Below, one piece after another: positions 1 through 11,900 of a stretch of DNA of 64,000 nt (the first letter of the stretch is position 1; the number at the start of each line of letters is the position of its first letter). Both the position numbers and the translations under genes were made by a program. Under the pieces are notes generated by a model. The model ran no database searches. It saw nothing but the letters and a program-made list of their open reading frames with translations, and was not told the DNA's origin. The stretch covers positions 15,416,532-15,480,531 of the forward strand of contig CM119263.1 of the NCBI GenBank assembly GCA_051294375.1. The letters are read 5' to 3'. The stretch comes from Paraspadella gotoi. Lineage: Eukaryota; Chaetognatha.

Positions 1-675
1 TACTTTTTAAAAAAAAATATGTCAAATTACGTCGACAGCTCGCCGACGCAAATAATAAGTATTTTTCATTAAAACCACCTTTAAAAAAAAAAAAACATTA
101 TATTTTTACGAGTCCCTTTCGCCCGGTTCAACCTTTTTCCGATCCTCATCCACCCTAATATCCTCCGACCCACGGAGCTCGACCTTTTCTCATTTTCACT
201 CGGAGAATAATTTTTGCAATGCGTTCGAGGACACGAAATCTCGCCCGAGGGAAGAGGAGAAGAGGAAAGGAAGGAAAGGAGGAAAGCGAAACGGAGGAAG
301 AAGGAAAAAGAGAAAAGAACCAAGTAAAAAAGAGAGAGAGAGAGAGAGAAAAAGGCGAACCGAGAGTAAGACTCTCACTCTAATCGAGGTAATCAATACT
401 TTCGGAAGAAAAAAAAAACCTAAATGAGTTGACGAACTCGACGAGAAATTGGCGAGGAGGCGCGAGGAAGGGGACAAGAGAAAATGGTTGAACGGAGGGA
501 AAAAATGGGAAGAAGAAAAATTCGCAAAAAAAAGCAAAAAAAGAGGAGAAAAAAGGAGTTGGTGATTCGCCAGCGAGCGAAAAGGGAATATTGAAAATGA
601 TGACTTTTTGCTCTTTAGCTCTGATGACGTATAATGGTAAATAATGGATTCCTTTCCAGAAGAGCTCGGAGAAAA

Positions 676-681
<6 letters not shown>

Positions 682-729
<48 letters not shown>
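682..729 (+). repeat. (AG)n microsatellite
   Basis: Uninterrupted dinucleotide tract. Confidence 0.95.
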
Positions 730-734
<5 letters not shown>

Positions 735-906
735 GGAGAGAGAAGAGATCGATATATATATAATATTTCTACAGTGCGTGGGCTCATTCTTTATATGCTT
801 GAGAGAGAGATATATATATATTATATTCTCTACAGGTTGCGCTCATCCTTTATATGTTGAAACCGAGGATTGGGAGATACGTTCCAACAATACAGAGGCA
901 GGGAGT

Positions 907-912
907 TTTAAT
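907..912 (-). promoter_or_regulatory. Possible poly(A) signal, ATTAAA variant
   Basis: The minus strand reads ATTAAA about 350 bases downstream of the receptor stop codon. No AATAAA is visible nearer. A motif this short is weak evidence. Confidence 0.2.
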
Positions 913-1259
913 ATTTAGCAACTTGTAGTTTTACGAAAATGGCCAAGTGTTTAGTGCGAACGCCGCGCGGGACCATAAAAGGGGAACGAGAGCCGGCTTT
1001 GAGAATGTCATTTTAGATACATGAGGGTTAGTGGAGTGGGGTGCAAGAGGATCGCGTGTGCGGATTCATCAGATTTGTGCCGTGATTTTGTAGGCCATAA
1101 GTGAATTTCATAGTGACCGTTAAGGAAATTCAATAACGTCCATCATAAGTTTTGAAGCCATTCTTGTTTGAAACACTGAGGTTTCCTTTCGTCCCTGGTT
1201 TCGATTCCGCATTTAGTCCCTGTGGTCTGAGAAAAGGGTAAGGATAAACTCACCTTGGT

Positions 1260-1367
1260 TCATAAGCGGGATTCCATGGGAATTTCGTGGCCCCCATCCG
1301 GGGCAAATCCCTCGGACGGACTGAAATGCCAAGACCCAGTTGCGTGCAGATTTGGGGATCCTTCGTC
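1260..1367 (-). CDS. IgSF receptor exon 12: C-terminal tail and stop codon
   Basis: The exon encodes residues 497-531 and the TGA stop at 1,260-1,262. The acceptor tcgtcaccaatctccag has a good pyrimidine tract and enters in phase 0, as exon 11 leaves. The peptide is Gly/Ser/Pro-rich (SWHFSPSEGF, APDGGHEIP) and ends in Met-Glu-Ser-Arg-Leu. Ser-x-Leu at the terminus fits the class I PDZ ligand pattern (S/T-x-hydrophobic). A strong donor, AACCAAG|gtgagt, lies six bases after the stop, so the exon may extend to 1,254 and splice to a 3' UTR exon outside the readable sequence. Confidence 0.75.
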   Translation of the reverse strand, partial: DEGSPNLHATGSWHFSPSEGFAPDGGHEIPMESRL

Positions 1368-3467
1368 CTGGAGATTGGTGACGAGATGTGATTATGAGTG
1401 AAGGTAAGGTTGGGTAAGGGAGAATGGAGGTGAGTCAGNNNNNNNNNNNNNNNNNNNNNNNNNNNNNNNNNNNNNNNNNNNNNNNNNNNNNNNNNNNNNN
1501 NNNNNNNNNNNNNNNNNNNNNNNNNNNNNNNNNNNNNNNNNNNNNNNNNNNNNNNNNNNNNNNNNNNNNNNNNNNNNNNNNNNNNNNNNNNNNNNNNNNN
1601 NNNNNNNNNNNNNNNNNNNNNNNNNNNNNNNNNNNNNNNNNNNNNNNNNNNNNNNNNNNNNNNNNNNNNNNNNNNNNNNNNNNNNNNNNNNNNNNNNNNN
1701 NNNNNNNNNNNNNNNNNNNNNNNNNNNNNNNNNNNNNNNNNNNNNNNNNNNNNNNNNNNNNNNNNNNNNNNNNNNNNNNNNNNNNNNNNNNNNNNNNNNN
1801 NNNNNNNNNNNNNNNNNNNNNNNNNNNNNNNNNNNNNNNNNNNNNNNNNNNNNNNNNNNNNNNNNNNNNNNNNNNNNNNNNNNNNNNNNNNNNNNNNNNN
1901 NNNNNNNNNNNNNNNNNNNNNNNNNNNNNNNNNNNNNNNNNNNNNNNNNNNNNNNNNNNNNNNNNNNNNNNNNNNNNNNNNNNNNNNNNNNNNNNNNNNN
2001 NNNNNNNNNNNNNNNNNNNNNNNNNNNNNNNNNNNNNNNNNNNNNNNNNNNNNNNNATATACATTATGCACAAGATAATTTTTAAAACATTAGGACGAAA
2101 AATTTATTCATACATTCGAACTTCAGAGAAAAACGGAGATCAATTACTATTATTATTGTGCGATGTTATGTAATAGCATAAAAAAGTATCACTTCAAAAA
2201 TATCTCTCGGTAAAAAAAAAAGAAGATTCCGCCTTAGCTCATACTTAGTTAAAAACCCGTTGTAACTCCGCACTTTTGTACACTCGAACTGCACAAACAG
2301 AGGAACGCGGCTAAACGCGCGACGCAATTTATTTTTTACATTTGGCGCGAATCGAAAAGAAAAAAAAATTGTTTCTACGTTTGAGGTTTTAAGAGTTCGA
2401 AGGCTCTGAGGCTGTAAGACGCCGACAAAGGAGAGAAAATAAACAAAGCTTGAAAACGTTCGCTCTTCTCACATTAAGCCACGCCCCCTCTCTCTTCGCT
2501 TCCTCTCCGAACCTCTCTATTTATTTTCGTTCTCTCCTACCCACCCGGGTCCCGCGCTGCTGTAGTCGCCGAAACTTCTCTATCACCTCGTTCAACCAAT
2601 AATTCGACAATCTTCTCATTTTTCTCTTCATTACTTCTCTCAACTCTCTATTTTGCTTCCTTTTTATCCTCTCTTTCCTCTTAAACTTATCTTCTTTTCT
2701 TTCTTCCCGATAATTCAACCCCTCCTTCCTTCCTTCCTATCAACTTCACGATTGTCGATGTGATTTAGAGCGAAACATCATCTCGGGAGGGAAGAGGATT
2801 GAAGAGAGGTTGTGATTTCGATTATCACCGTTTTATGGCAAATGCGAATAGGGTTTTTTTTTAGCTCGATTATTGGCCTTGATTTTTTTTCGGCCTGTTT
2901 GTTTGTCATCGTTCTCGGCAATGACGCACGNNNNNNNNNNNNNNNNNNNNNNNNNNNNNNNNNNNNNNNNNNNNNNNNNNNNNNNNNNNNNNNNNNNNNN
3001 NNNNNNNNNNNNNNNNNNNNNNNNNNNNNNNNNNNNNNNNNNNNNNNNNNNNNNNNNNNNNNNNNNNNNNNNNNNNNNNNNNNNNNNNNNNNNTTTTCTT
3101 TTTTTCTTTCACACACACAAAATCCGTTATCTCCCTGTAACGTGACAACAAAATTTATCCTTTGCCCTTCCGGATGAGAAAAAATGATTTTCTTACCCTG
3201 TAAGTAATTTTCATTACTTGCGATATCGTGTCCTCCTAAAAGTATTTTTACTTTGATCATCTTCTTCACTTTTTGGAATCACTTTGTGTCATCTCCTGAC
3301 AATCGAGATTTTCGTCGTGGTCGTCGTCGTCGTCATCATTGTGATTTTTTTATTTGAGATCGTCGCCGTTCCCTGTCGTCATTTTTAACGTCGCCGTCGC
3401 CGTCTTTCCCAGCCACGTCATCGTCCCAGCCTCTCACGACTATCGGTGCGAAAGGAACTCTAATCAC
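1368..3467 (-). other. Receptor intron 11
   Basis: Intron between the two tail exons. It contains N gaps at 1,439-2,056 and 2,931-3,093, an AT-rich middle, a pyrimidine-rich tract (2,480-2,750) and a (GTC)n-like cluster at 3,310-3,420. The gaps could hide an alternative exon. Confidence 0.7.
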
Positions 3468-3594
3468 CTGCGGATTGGAAGAGGTGACGGGAGAGTTGAC
3501 GAGACCCGGATGTAAATGAGGATGACGGCGCCGATTGTTCTTTTGTCCCACGGCGCTTTGAGCCTCTTCTTGGTTCCGAGACAGGATGATGCCG
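3468..3594 (-). CDS. IgSF receptor exon 11: cytoplasmic tail, first part
   Basis: The exon encodes residues 454-496. Its first base (C) completes Ser454 after the membrane helix. The tail is polar: a Gln/Glu segment (NQEEAQ), a basic His-rich segment (KNNRRRHPHLHP), then a Ser/Thr/Pro segment (VNSPVTSSNP) that could be phosphorylated. The acceptor is ccttactccccgacag. The donor CGCAG|gtgatt is moderate. Reading straight through instead would add 43 acidic/basic residues and stop at 3,336; I prefer splicing because exon 12 continues in phase with a better-looking tail. Confidence 0.8.
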
Positions 3595-6333
3595 CTGTCG
3601 GGGAGTAAGGGATTGTTGGGTGAGAGATGGGAGAGGAATGAGTGAAGGGGCGTGAATCGGTGGAGAGGAAAGGGGGAGGGGACATGAAAGAGATTGTCTA
3701 TTAATTTAAAAATAACGATCGATAAAAAAGCGATATATGCCTGTCAGTATTGTCAGAGTTATATAACGGGGAGAGCACAATTTTATTACTACTCTATTGG
3801 CCTTCCACGTTTCTTTAATCACCTACTTTACCACCTCCTCCGGATTTCACAATTTATCTAAAATTATTTATTATAATTGTTTAACTCCCCAGAATAAATA
3901 AAGATAAAAACAATATACATATACATAATAAACGCAGTTGGTTTAGGTTTCCATTTTTCAACGGTTTCGTTTTAATCTTTAGTCAGGAGCTATTCAATTT
4001 TCCGCCCTCCCCCACGCATTTTTTTTTCCTTACAGATTTAATTTACTTTCTTAGCCATTTAATTCAAAATTAACCAAGGTTTCTCAGTGATTTTCACAGT
4101 TCGTTACGCTCATCTTCCACGTTCGCACGTTTCATTACTTTCTCTGATTGCACATTCCGTTTTTCTTTCACGTTTCTCGGTCCACCATGTCGGTGTGAAA
4201 CAAAAGTACGAGCGAAGATTTACATGAAAATGAAGGCGAGGAGAAATTCTCTCTCTCCCCTCTTCTTCCTTCTGCGTCTGCTCTCCCATCTCCCTCCCCT
4301 CCCAACCGTCGTCCTAACCGTTCGATTTAATTAATTAATTAAAAGAAGAGAAAACTTTCTTCTTTCGTTCCTTTTTTTTTCTTTTCCCCTTTTTTTTTTT
4401 CTTGTTTTTCTTTCTTAGCTTTTTTCTTTTTTTTTTTTTCTGTCTCAGCACCCGTCCGTCGTTCGAAGAAGAACGAACTACGAAAACTCAGAAGAAACAA
4501 TCGGCGGCAATAAAAATCATTCCGCTGGAGCCGTAAAAAAAAAAAAAAAGAAGAAATTCCATCGCGGAATTCCGCAAAAGAAAACGTCATTTTATTTTTC
4601 TCCCTCCCGTTTTATATTCAAATGGCGCGCTTATTCTAATCAAGTGTCCCTCCATCTTNNNNNNNNNNNNNNNNNNNNNNNNNNNNNNNNNNNNNNNNNN
4701 NNNNNNNNNNNNNNNNNNNNNNNNNNNNNNNNNNNNNNNNNNNNNNNNNNNNNNNNNNNNNNNNNNNNNNNNNNNNNNNNNNNNNNNNNNNNNNNNNNNN
4801 NNNNNNNNNNNNNNNNNNNNNNNNNNNNNNNNNNNNNNNNNNNNNNNNNNNNNNNNNNNNNNNNNNNNNNNNNNNNNNNNNNNNNNNNNNNNNNNNNNNN
4901 NNNNNNNNNNNNNNTCTCTCTGTGCGGCGTCAAAAAGTGAAAGCTCAGAATTTTAAATACTGTTATGTTTCCTTACGAGATAATGAGATGATACTGTTGC
5001 TCATAAATAATCCATGGATACCGCTAAGATAATTTAAAAAAAATAAAACGAAAGTTATGAACTCACATAACCGTCGTGCTACGACGAGGTTTGCACCCGA
5101 TCTGACGCATAGTTACAAACTCCAACCGCTGTCGCCCACGCGAAACGCACACATGTTATCTCTCTCTCTCTCTCTNNNNNNNNNNNNNNNNNNNNNNNNN
5201 NNNNNNNNNNNNNNNNNNNNNNNNNNNNNNNNNNNNNNNNNNNNNNNNNNNNNNNNNNNNNNNNNNNNNNNNNNNNNNNNNNNNNNNNNNNNNNNNNNNN
5301 NNNNNNNNNNNNNNNNNNNNNNNNNNNNNNNNNNNNNNNNNNNNNTCTCTCTCTCTCTCTCTCTCTCGCACGCGCGAGATTTTAACGATTAGTACCTGGG
5401 ACCAAAAACCTGAAATTCTCCCTCCTCAGTTTCTCAACCATAAATAAATCTCCGTTTATGGGGCGGAAAAGATGTATAAACCCGGTAGAGGAGCGAAAAA
5501 GAGAAGTGGAGCTGAGGAAGTGGAGCTGAGGAGAAGTGGTGGTGCGAGGAATTGAGACAAGTGGAAGTGGAGGAGAATGGAAGTGGGGCTAAAAATTGGT
5601 GGAGTTATGAAGCGGTGGTTAAAGGGAATAAGGTCGTGGAATAAAGTGTGAAAGTTTAAAAGGGAGCGACTGATAAGAGACGAAGCAGTGGATTAAGGGA
5701 ATTAATGCTGGGAAGAATGTCGGGGACTACTGAGGTAGGGACAAGGAGAGCGAGATAAATCTACCAAAGTAAGGAAACCCGCAGTAGCTCCTTGGCGGGG
5801 TTGGGGGCAGACAGCCGAAGGAGGCTGACGAAGTCGGGGCGTNNNNNNNNNNNNNNNNNNNNNNNNNNNNNNNNNNNNNNNNNNNNNNNNNNNNNNNNNN
5901 NNNNNNNNNNNNNNNNNNNNNNNNNNNNNNNNNNNNNNNNNNNNNNNNNNNNNNNNNNNNNNNNNNNNNNNNNNNNNNNNNNNNNNNNNNNNNNNNNNNN
6001 NNNNNNNNNNNNNNNNNNNNNNNNNNNNNNNNNNNNNNNNNNNNNNNNNNNNNNNNNNNNNNNNNNNNNNNNNNNNNNNNNNNNNNNNNNNNNNNNNNNN
6101 NNNNNNNNNNNNNNNNNNNNNNNNNNNNNNNNNNNNNNNNNNNNNNNNNNNNNNNNNNNNCTGGAGAAAGACAGGATGATTAAATAGGAGATTTAAATTT
6201 TATATCTCTGTCTGTTTAATCTTAATTACGATATATTGAATCAACAGTTTCTTAAAACATAATTAAAAGGTAATTCATCTCTCTCTCTGACTTACGTCAT
6301 AAAATTTTGAATGAAAGATGAACAACGACTGAC
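3595..6333 (-). other. Receptor intron 10
   Basis: Mostly AT-rich and pyrimidine-rich DNA. N gaps lie at 4,659-4,914, 5,176-5,345 (inside a (CT)n tract) and 5,843-6,160. A Gly/purine-rich run (GTGGAGCTGAGGA-like units) occupies 5,500-5,600. At 5,785-5,842 a GC-rich stretch runs into a gap; it looks like the edge of a repeat but is not identified. Confidence 0.6.
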
Positions 6334-6482
6334 CTCTTGTAGAGCAAGAGCAGGAAGATGCCGAATCCGACGAGCAAGGCGGCGAGGAGGATGAGTCCGG
6401 CCTCGAAGAGTCGGATTCCTGATCCGCCCAATCCCGTTTTCAGCGACGACGACTTGTCGATGTTCGCCAGGTTCGTCACGTT
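6334..6482 (-). CDS. IgSF receptor exon 10: juxtamembrane stalk and transmembrane helix
   Basis: The exon encodes residues 405-453 plus two bases of codon 454. After a sequon (Asn405, NVT) and a Ser/Gly stalk comes an uninterrupted hydrophobic stretch (residues ~432-452, rich in Leu, Ala, Val, Gly, Phe and Ile) ended by Tyr-Lys. This is a single membrane-spanning helix with a positive stop-transfer flank on the cytoplasmic side, so the protein is type I. The acceptor is catcccag and the donor AAGAG|gtcagt. A second frame is open but Arg/Pro-rich and without a helix. N gaps and 16.6 kb of repeats lie between this exon and exon 9. Confidence 0.9.
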
Positions 6483-7343
6483 CTGGGATGAAAATGAGGT
6501 GACGCGGGAGATTTAGAACCTTTCGATTCACACTACGAGCGACGTGAATCTTATCACTCGATCAATTACAACTACGAGGAAAGGTAGGTAAGGTAGGTCA
6601 CTTCTTTAAATCTAACTGCCTCCCTTCCCAGTGAGTTCAGTGATTGCAGGGCTACAATGTAAGCGAGCATCGCACAAGTCTAGATTAAAAACGAGAAATT
6701 GTCGGAGGTACCTTCCATAAATATCTTTTTTAATTTTCTTTTTATTAAAATTTCCGAACAACAAAGATTTACGCGTTTAGGCGTACAATGAACCCGAGTC
6801 TTCATTCGCTCGCAAGAGCCAAGCATTGAAAGCGTCACAAAACCCAAATGAACAATCAACGTGAATTCGATTCGATTTTCGACAACAAAAGACGAAATTT
6901 CTCGAATTACCTCCTCGTCCCAATCCACCCAGCCACCCTCCAACTTCTCGCCGATAAGTCAGNNNNNNNNNNNNNNNNNNNNNNNNNNNNNNNNNNNNNN
7001 NNNNNNNNNNNNNNNNNNNNNNNNNNNNNNNNNNNNNNNNNNNNNNNNNNNNNNNNNNNNNNNNNNNNNNNNNNNNNNNNNNNNNNNNNNNNNNNNNNNN
7101 AGAGAGAGAGAGAGAGAGAGAGAGCCGAAGAAATGTACCGTCATTTTAACGGGCGTAATATTCGTAATGGGGTGATATTCTAAATGGCGCATTTTCGATG
7201 CTCGGAAACGGAAAACGGCGAAGGTCGNNNNNNNNNNNNNNNNNNNNNNNNNNNNNNNNNNNNNNNNNNNNNNNNNNNNNNNNNNNNNNNNNNNNNNNNN
7301 NNNNNNNNNNNNNNNNNNNNNNNNNNNNNNNNNNNNNNNNNNN

Positions 7344-7380
7344 TTCCTTCCTTCCTTCCTTCCTTCCTTCCTTCCTTCCA
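7344..7380 (+). repeat. (TTCC)n microsatellite
   Basis: Tetranucleotide tract running out of an N gap. Confidence 0.95.
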
Positions 7381-8030
7381 TCCATCCACCCATCATCCTT
7401 TCTTCATTTTTCCCTTCCTTCAAGACCTCGGGATATTTCTGGATTTTAATGAGCCGTTCGCCCCTCGACTCTTTAATCTCTCATCGCGGTTCAACACAAA
7501 ACCTCGTTCTGGATTTGAAAGCCGATCAAAAGAAACCTCGTTTCAAATTAACATTTGGATAACGCGGCCGCCGTCGACGCCGCTGCTGCTGCCGCTTTCG
7601 CGATCGTCGCCTCCAAACAGACGTAACAGACGCCACTGTCTCCGCATATCGAACCACGATTTCTATATTTCGGCAGTGTCAGTTTTTTTTTCAGCGCGTT
7701 CCCTAGCAACGGTGACGCGGTCACCGCGAGAAATCAAGACGCGCGAAAGAAGCCATAAAAACCTGATGGGGATCTATTAGAGAGCATCGCTGAAAACAAA
7801 CAGAGTCTCTTTTTTCATCTTCACTCGTGTGGAAGGCTTCAGAGCTGGTCAGTTGGAAATCTACGTACAATAGCCAAGAAAGTCCCACATATGTTTAATT
7901 TTTTTTTATCCTTCAAAGACTACGTAGTAGGTTCTTTTAAAAATATTTGAACCCATATGCCGAAAAAAGAAAACCTCAAAGGAGAGAAAAACATACAGTA
8001 GAGAGCCAAAAAAAAATTAAAGAGAGAGAT

Positions 8031-8070
<40 letters not shown>

Positions 8071-8084
8071 AAATTTTCAAACTA

Positions 8085-9790
8085 CACATTCCAAAGCCTC
8101 GATGCCTCTCCCAATTACTTCGTCCTCGACTTGACCCTCACCCTCTCAGTCTCACCAATCTTCCCGCCATTTGGCGTCGCTTTCACCGACCGCGACCTGC
8201 AGCTCATTTCCGCTTATCTTTTCTTTCCTCCATCTCCTCTCACTTTTTTTTTTCTTCTCCTCCTTCCCTGTTATTACTCATTTCCTTCTTTCGTTTTCTC
8301 TTTCTTTTTTCTTTCTCCCTCCTTCCTCCATTTCCCTTCCACTCTTACTAATTTGCCAACCGATTCCTCCCCCTTCTAATCCCTGCCTCCTTTGCTCCCT
8401 CCTCTCCCGCCCGAGCTTTAATAAACGCTCCAAAGATTTTATTCCTTTCATTTCGCTGTCTGGTTTTCCCGATGGGAAACAAAGCTCGTCGTTGTTTCTT
8501 CCCGCAAAGTCGCCGGTTCGAATCTCTCCTCCGTCGCTTTTATTTCATCGAACTCGAAATCTAATATCGAATGGTCGACATTGAGCTTTAGGATTGAAAG
8601 AAATCATTGATGTTTAAAATTTGAAAGGATTTTTTTTTTATATTAATTCATTCGAGTTATAAGTTAGAAAGATATCTTGTCGAATAATATTTTCGGTTTT
8701 TTTTTTACCCTGGATTTAGCCGCGGGGCGATCGTCCGGTTTTCTGCTTTGAAAATTTCAATAGTGTGACAAGGATCATTTCTGCAATTTAGATTTTATCA
8801 CAAATTCTTTTCAAATGATCTTTTCAGGAAAAATTTTTTTTCAAAGTTTTATTAGATGTCGACTCTCGTAGCTCCATCTCCGCCCTTGACGCATCTATCT
8901 ACATAATAAACTTTCGAAAAAACTGTTTTTGAACCTGCAACGAAAGGTCATTTGAAAAGAAGTTTGTGAATAAATCTAAAAATTGAGAAATGATCCTAAT
9001 GTCACACTTTGTAAATTTCAAAGCACGCACACAGACACCGGCACGAATTCGGCCTGACCTATCGCGGACTAATCCAGGGTAAAAAAGAAACACGAAAATA
9101 TTATTCGCCAACGATATATCTCTCTCCTATTACTTATAACTCGATGAATTAGATATAAAAAAAAAAATCGCTTTGCAAATTTTAACACAATCAATGATTT
9201 CTTTCAATCCAAAAGCTCAATGTCGACGGCATATCGATTATTTAGACGGTTCGAAAGTTCGATGAAATAAGCGACGGGAGGAGAGATTCGAACCGGCGAC
9301 TTGTGCGGGAAAGAAACAAGAGAAGCTTTGTTTCCCATCGGGAAAACCAGACCAGCGAATGAAGGAATAAAATCTTGGAGCGTTTTATTAAAGGCTGCGG
9401 GCGGGGAGGAGGAGGGAGCAAAGGAGGCAGGGATTAGAAGCGAGGGAGGAAATCGGTTCGTCATTAGTAAGAGTGGAAGGTTGAAATGTGACCGGAAGGA
9501 GCGAGAGAATTTGAAAAAAAGAGAAGAGAAAAACGAAGAAGTGGGAAGGAAATGAAGATATGAAGGAGGGACAGGCCATAGGTAGAACTTGATAAAGCAA
9601 GAGAGAGCTGAGAGGAGATGGAGGGCCAAGTAAAAGATAAAAGCAGGGAAATGGAAGCTGGCAGGTCGCGGTCGTGATAAGCGACGCAAATGTGGCGGGG
9701 AAGATATTGGTGGAGACAGTGAGAGGGTGTTAGGTCAAGAATCGAAGGAGAAGTAATTGGAGTAGAGAGAGCATCGAGGCTTTGGAATGT
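8085..9790. repeat. Inverted repeat with ~0.8-0.9 kb arms
   Basis: The left arm (~8,085-8,855) and right arm (~8,906-9,790) are reverse complements around a ~50-bp spacer. Matching landmarks include GCCTCGATGCC (8,097) with its complement near 9,775; ACCCTGGATTTAG (8,708) with the complement near 9,072; and GGTTCGAATCTC (8,512) with the complement near 9,287. Arms differ by many small indels. Right-arm-like sequence recurs at 16,617-17,540, and degraded left-arm-like sequence at 10,560-12,300. Confidence 0.85.
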
Positions 9791-11769
9791 GTAGAATTGA
9801 ATTTTATTTATCTCTCTCTCTCTCTCTTCTCATCTCTCTCTCTCACTCTGCTCTCTCGGCTTTCTTCTTCTACGTCGTCATCTCTCCTCATTACTCGCGG
9901 AGTAGTTTATCTTCAATGACATTTCCTAAATTAGGAGGGTTCGTAGGATCATTAGGTCTCTTACGATTGCTTTGACGTCTTAGGTCAGTCTTTGGTTTTC
10001 TTTATTTTCTTCAATATCTCTCTCATATCTATATTTTGGATTAGAAACTTTTTAGAATTTTGTTTATTTGTAGGAATTGTTGAACTTATTCATCCATAAA
10101 TTGATATTTATTAAGGATTTTTGGAATTAATAATACCTATTAATGTATTGTTATTTGGCTCGGCTCAAAGCTGGTTAGTTACAGTGTTGATACCCAGGAA
10201 AAAGAAAGATACCCTCAAAGCAAGGAATGTTTTGAGAAAAGATACCGGGAGCATATTTATATAACTATTTCTTTCAGGGACATCAGAGAGTCAACATGAA
10301 GAAAGGAATTTGAAATTGTTATGCTCATCATATCAATTTTATGGATTATCCATTGGTGATGTTAAACAATTCATTAGATAACTCATATATTTAAAAAGGA
10401 GAAATAATTTGGATATTAGTACAATGACATTACATCACAAGGAGAGAGATAGAGAAAGAGAGAGAGTGATGAGAGAGAGAGAGAGTAGAGGAGAGAGGAG
10501 AGACATGACTGAGAGTAAAGAGGATGTTCGAAGGTCAAAAAGAAATAGAAGATCTAAGACAGAGGAGAAGAGAGAGATAAGATTTCAAACTACACATTAT
10601 TCATTCAAAGCCTCGATGCCCTAGTCTCACCTACAGCGTCTTATTGTATACTTGTCTCGTACCTCGCTTGACGTTATCCATGATCGCAAGTGTACTTAGC
10701 GCGGGTCTCTATGTTCTACAATTTCCTTTAAGTCTGTTCACGCTCATTTGGGAGCGTTCGCTTCTCCAGCCACCTTCAGTATCCACGTGACCGCCAGGCC
10801 TCATTGATTCCGCTTTTGTTCGGGTTAATCTTTTTTGGCTTTCTCTTCTCGATGCTTTCGGGACTTCTACACTTTTTTTCGGTTTTGGTTTGGTCATTCT
10901 CCCTCGTCCTTCCTTCTTGTTTATTACTATCATTTTCCTTTCCTTTCGTTTTGGCTGTCTTTGTTTTTTTCTCGAGTAAGTTACGGATTTTCAGTTCATC
11001 TTGTTCTGTATCCTCCATCCTTGAGATCACCTTCACTTACGTCTTACTTCTAGTATTTTTAAGTCATCTTATATTGTCCACCTAAGATTTCCTCTCTACT
11101 ATCCTTGATTAGGCGATATAGGATACAAGGAGAAATTAAAATTTTTGGGAAATACTTGCAGAGCGAGAGGACGAGAGCGACGACGAGAGATGCTCGTACG
11201 ATACGATACACATAGGACACGAACATTCCTTATCAGAAGCATGCACACAACCGGACAAACAAATACTTAAATAAATTCCTAGCACCGTCAGCTTTTCCCA
11301 TACATAGACAGCGGTTCTAGCAGAAGCAGCATAAATAGGGAAAAATGTACGTATGACCATATATAGGAAATACCTAAAAAGAATGGGACTAGTGAACCAA
11401 ATTGAGGGAGGGTTCGTTTCCCTGAGAGTAGAGGAGAATTCGTCATATGGGGTTCGAGTTTTTAGGAAAAAATACACATTTATTGAGCGAGTTAGGATTA
11501 CGACTTTCCTATTCATTTCATTTCTTAATTTTTTTTTTTTTATTTGTCTTTTCTTGTTTCTGTTCTTTTATATTTTATGACTTATCCTTCTGCTTTATTT
11601 ATTTCTACTGTATTCTCATTTATTCGTTCTAGTCTCATTTGATTGGAATTCCAGATTCCTGTTTGCTCTGATTTTCAGTACTATTTCTTCGTTTATCTCT
11701 CTCCTGTATCTGTCTGTTCTCAATATAATCTGATTTTCGAAATGACTCCGATGAAACCATCCTGTACAT

Positions 11770-11869
11770 AATACTCAGAATGGTCGACATTGAAGACTTT
11801 AGGATTGAAAAGAATCATTCGTATGATTGTAGTATTAAAAGTAGCGGTTTTTAGTTTTTTAAATATATC

Positions 11870-11900
<31 letters not shown>

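Larger units (their letters stand above)
1..1259. other. 3' flank of the receptor gene
   Basis: No coding exon is visible. The region starts AT-rich, then is purine-rich (200-660), carries an (AG)n tract at 682-729 and two short (TA)n runs (752-763 and 810-822). On the minus strand a variant poly(A) signal, ATTAAA, lies at 907-912, about 350 bases after the stop; it is the only candidate I see. The rest, 930-1,250, has mixed composition and no recognised features. Confidence 0.5.

Noticed and set aside
1254-1320. Shorter exon with acceptor ggcatttcag and donor AACCAAG|gtgagt
   Set aside because: The frame giving NPAYEP does not match the phase left by exon 11; the longer exon from 1,367 does.
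2521-2718. 65-residue Lys/Arg-rich minus-strand frame
   Set aside because: Comes from a pyrimidine-rich intron tract; no splice borders or phase fit the receptor.
3336-3467. Read-through of exon 11 to a stop at 3,336
   Set aside because: The added residues come partly from a (GTC)n-like stretch, while exon 12 offers a phase-matched acceptor and a natural tail. Kept only as an alternative because the exon 11 donor is moderate.
6292-6531. Alternative frame of the membrane exon (Arg/Pro-rich), in phase with exon 8 if exon 9 is skipped
   Set aside because: It destroys the membrane helix; exon 9 supplies exactly the phase needed for the helix frame.
8510-8530. GGTTCGAATCTC as a tRNA B box
   Set aside because: No A box, acceptor stem or anticodon arm at the right distance.
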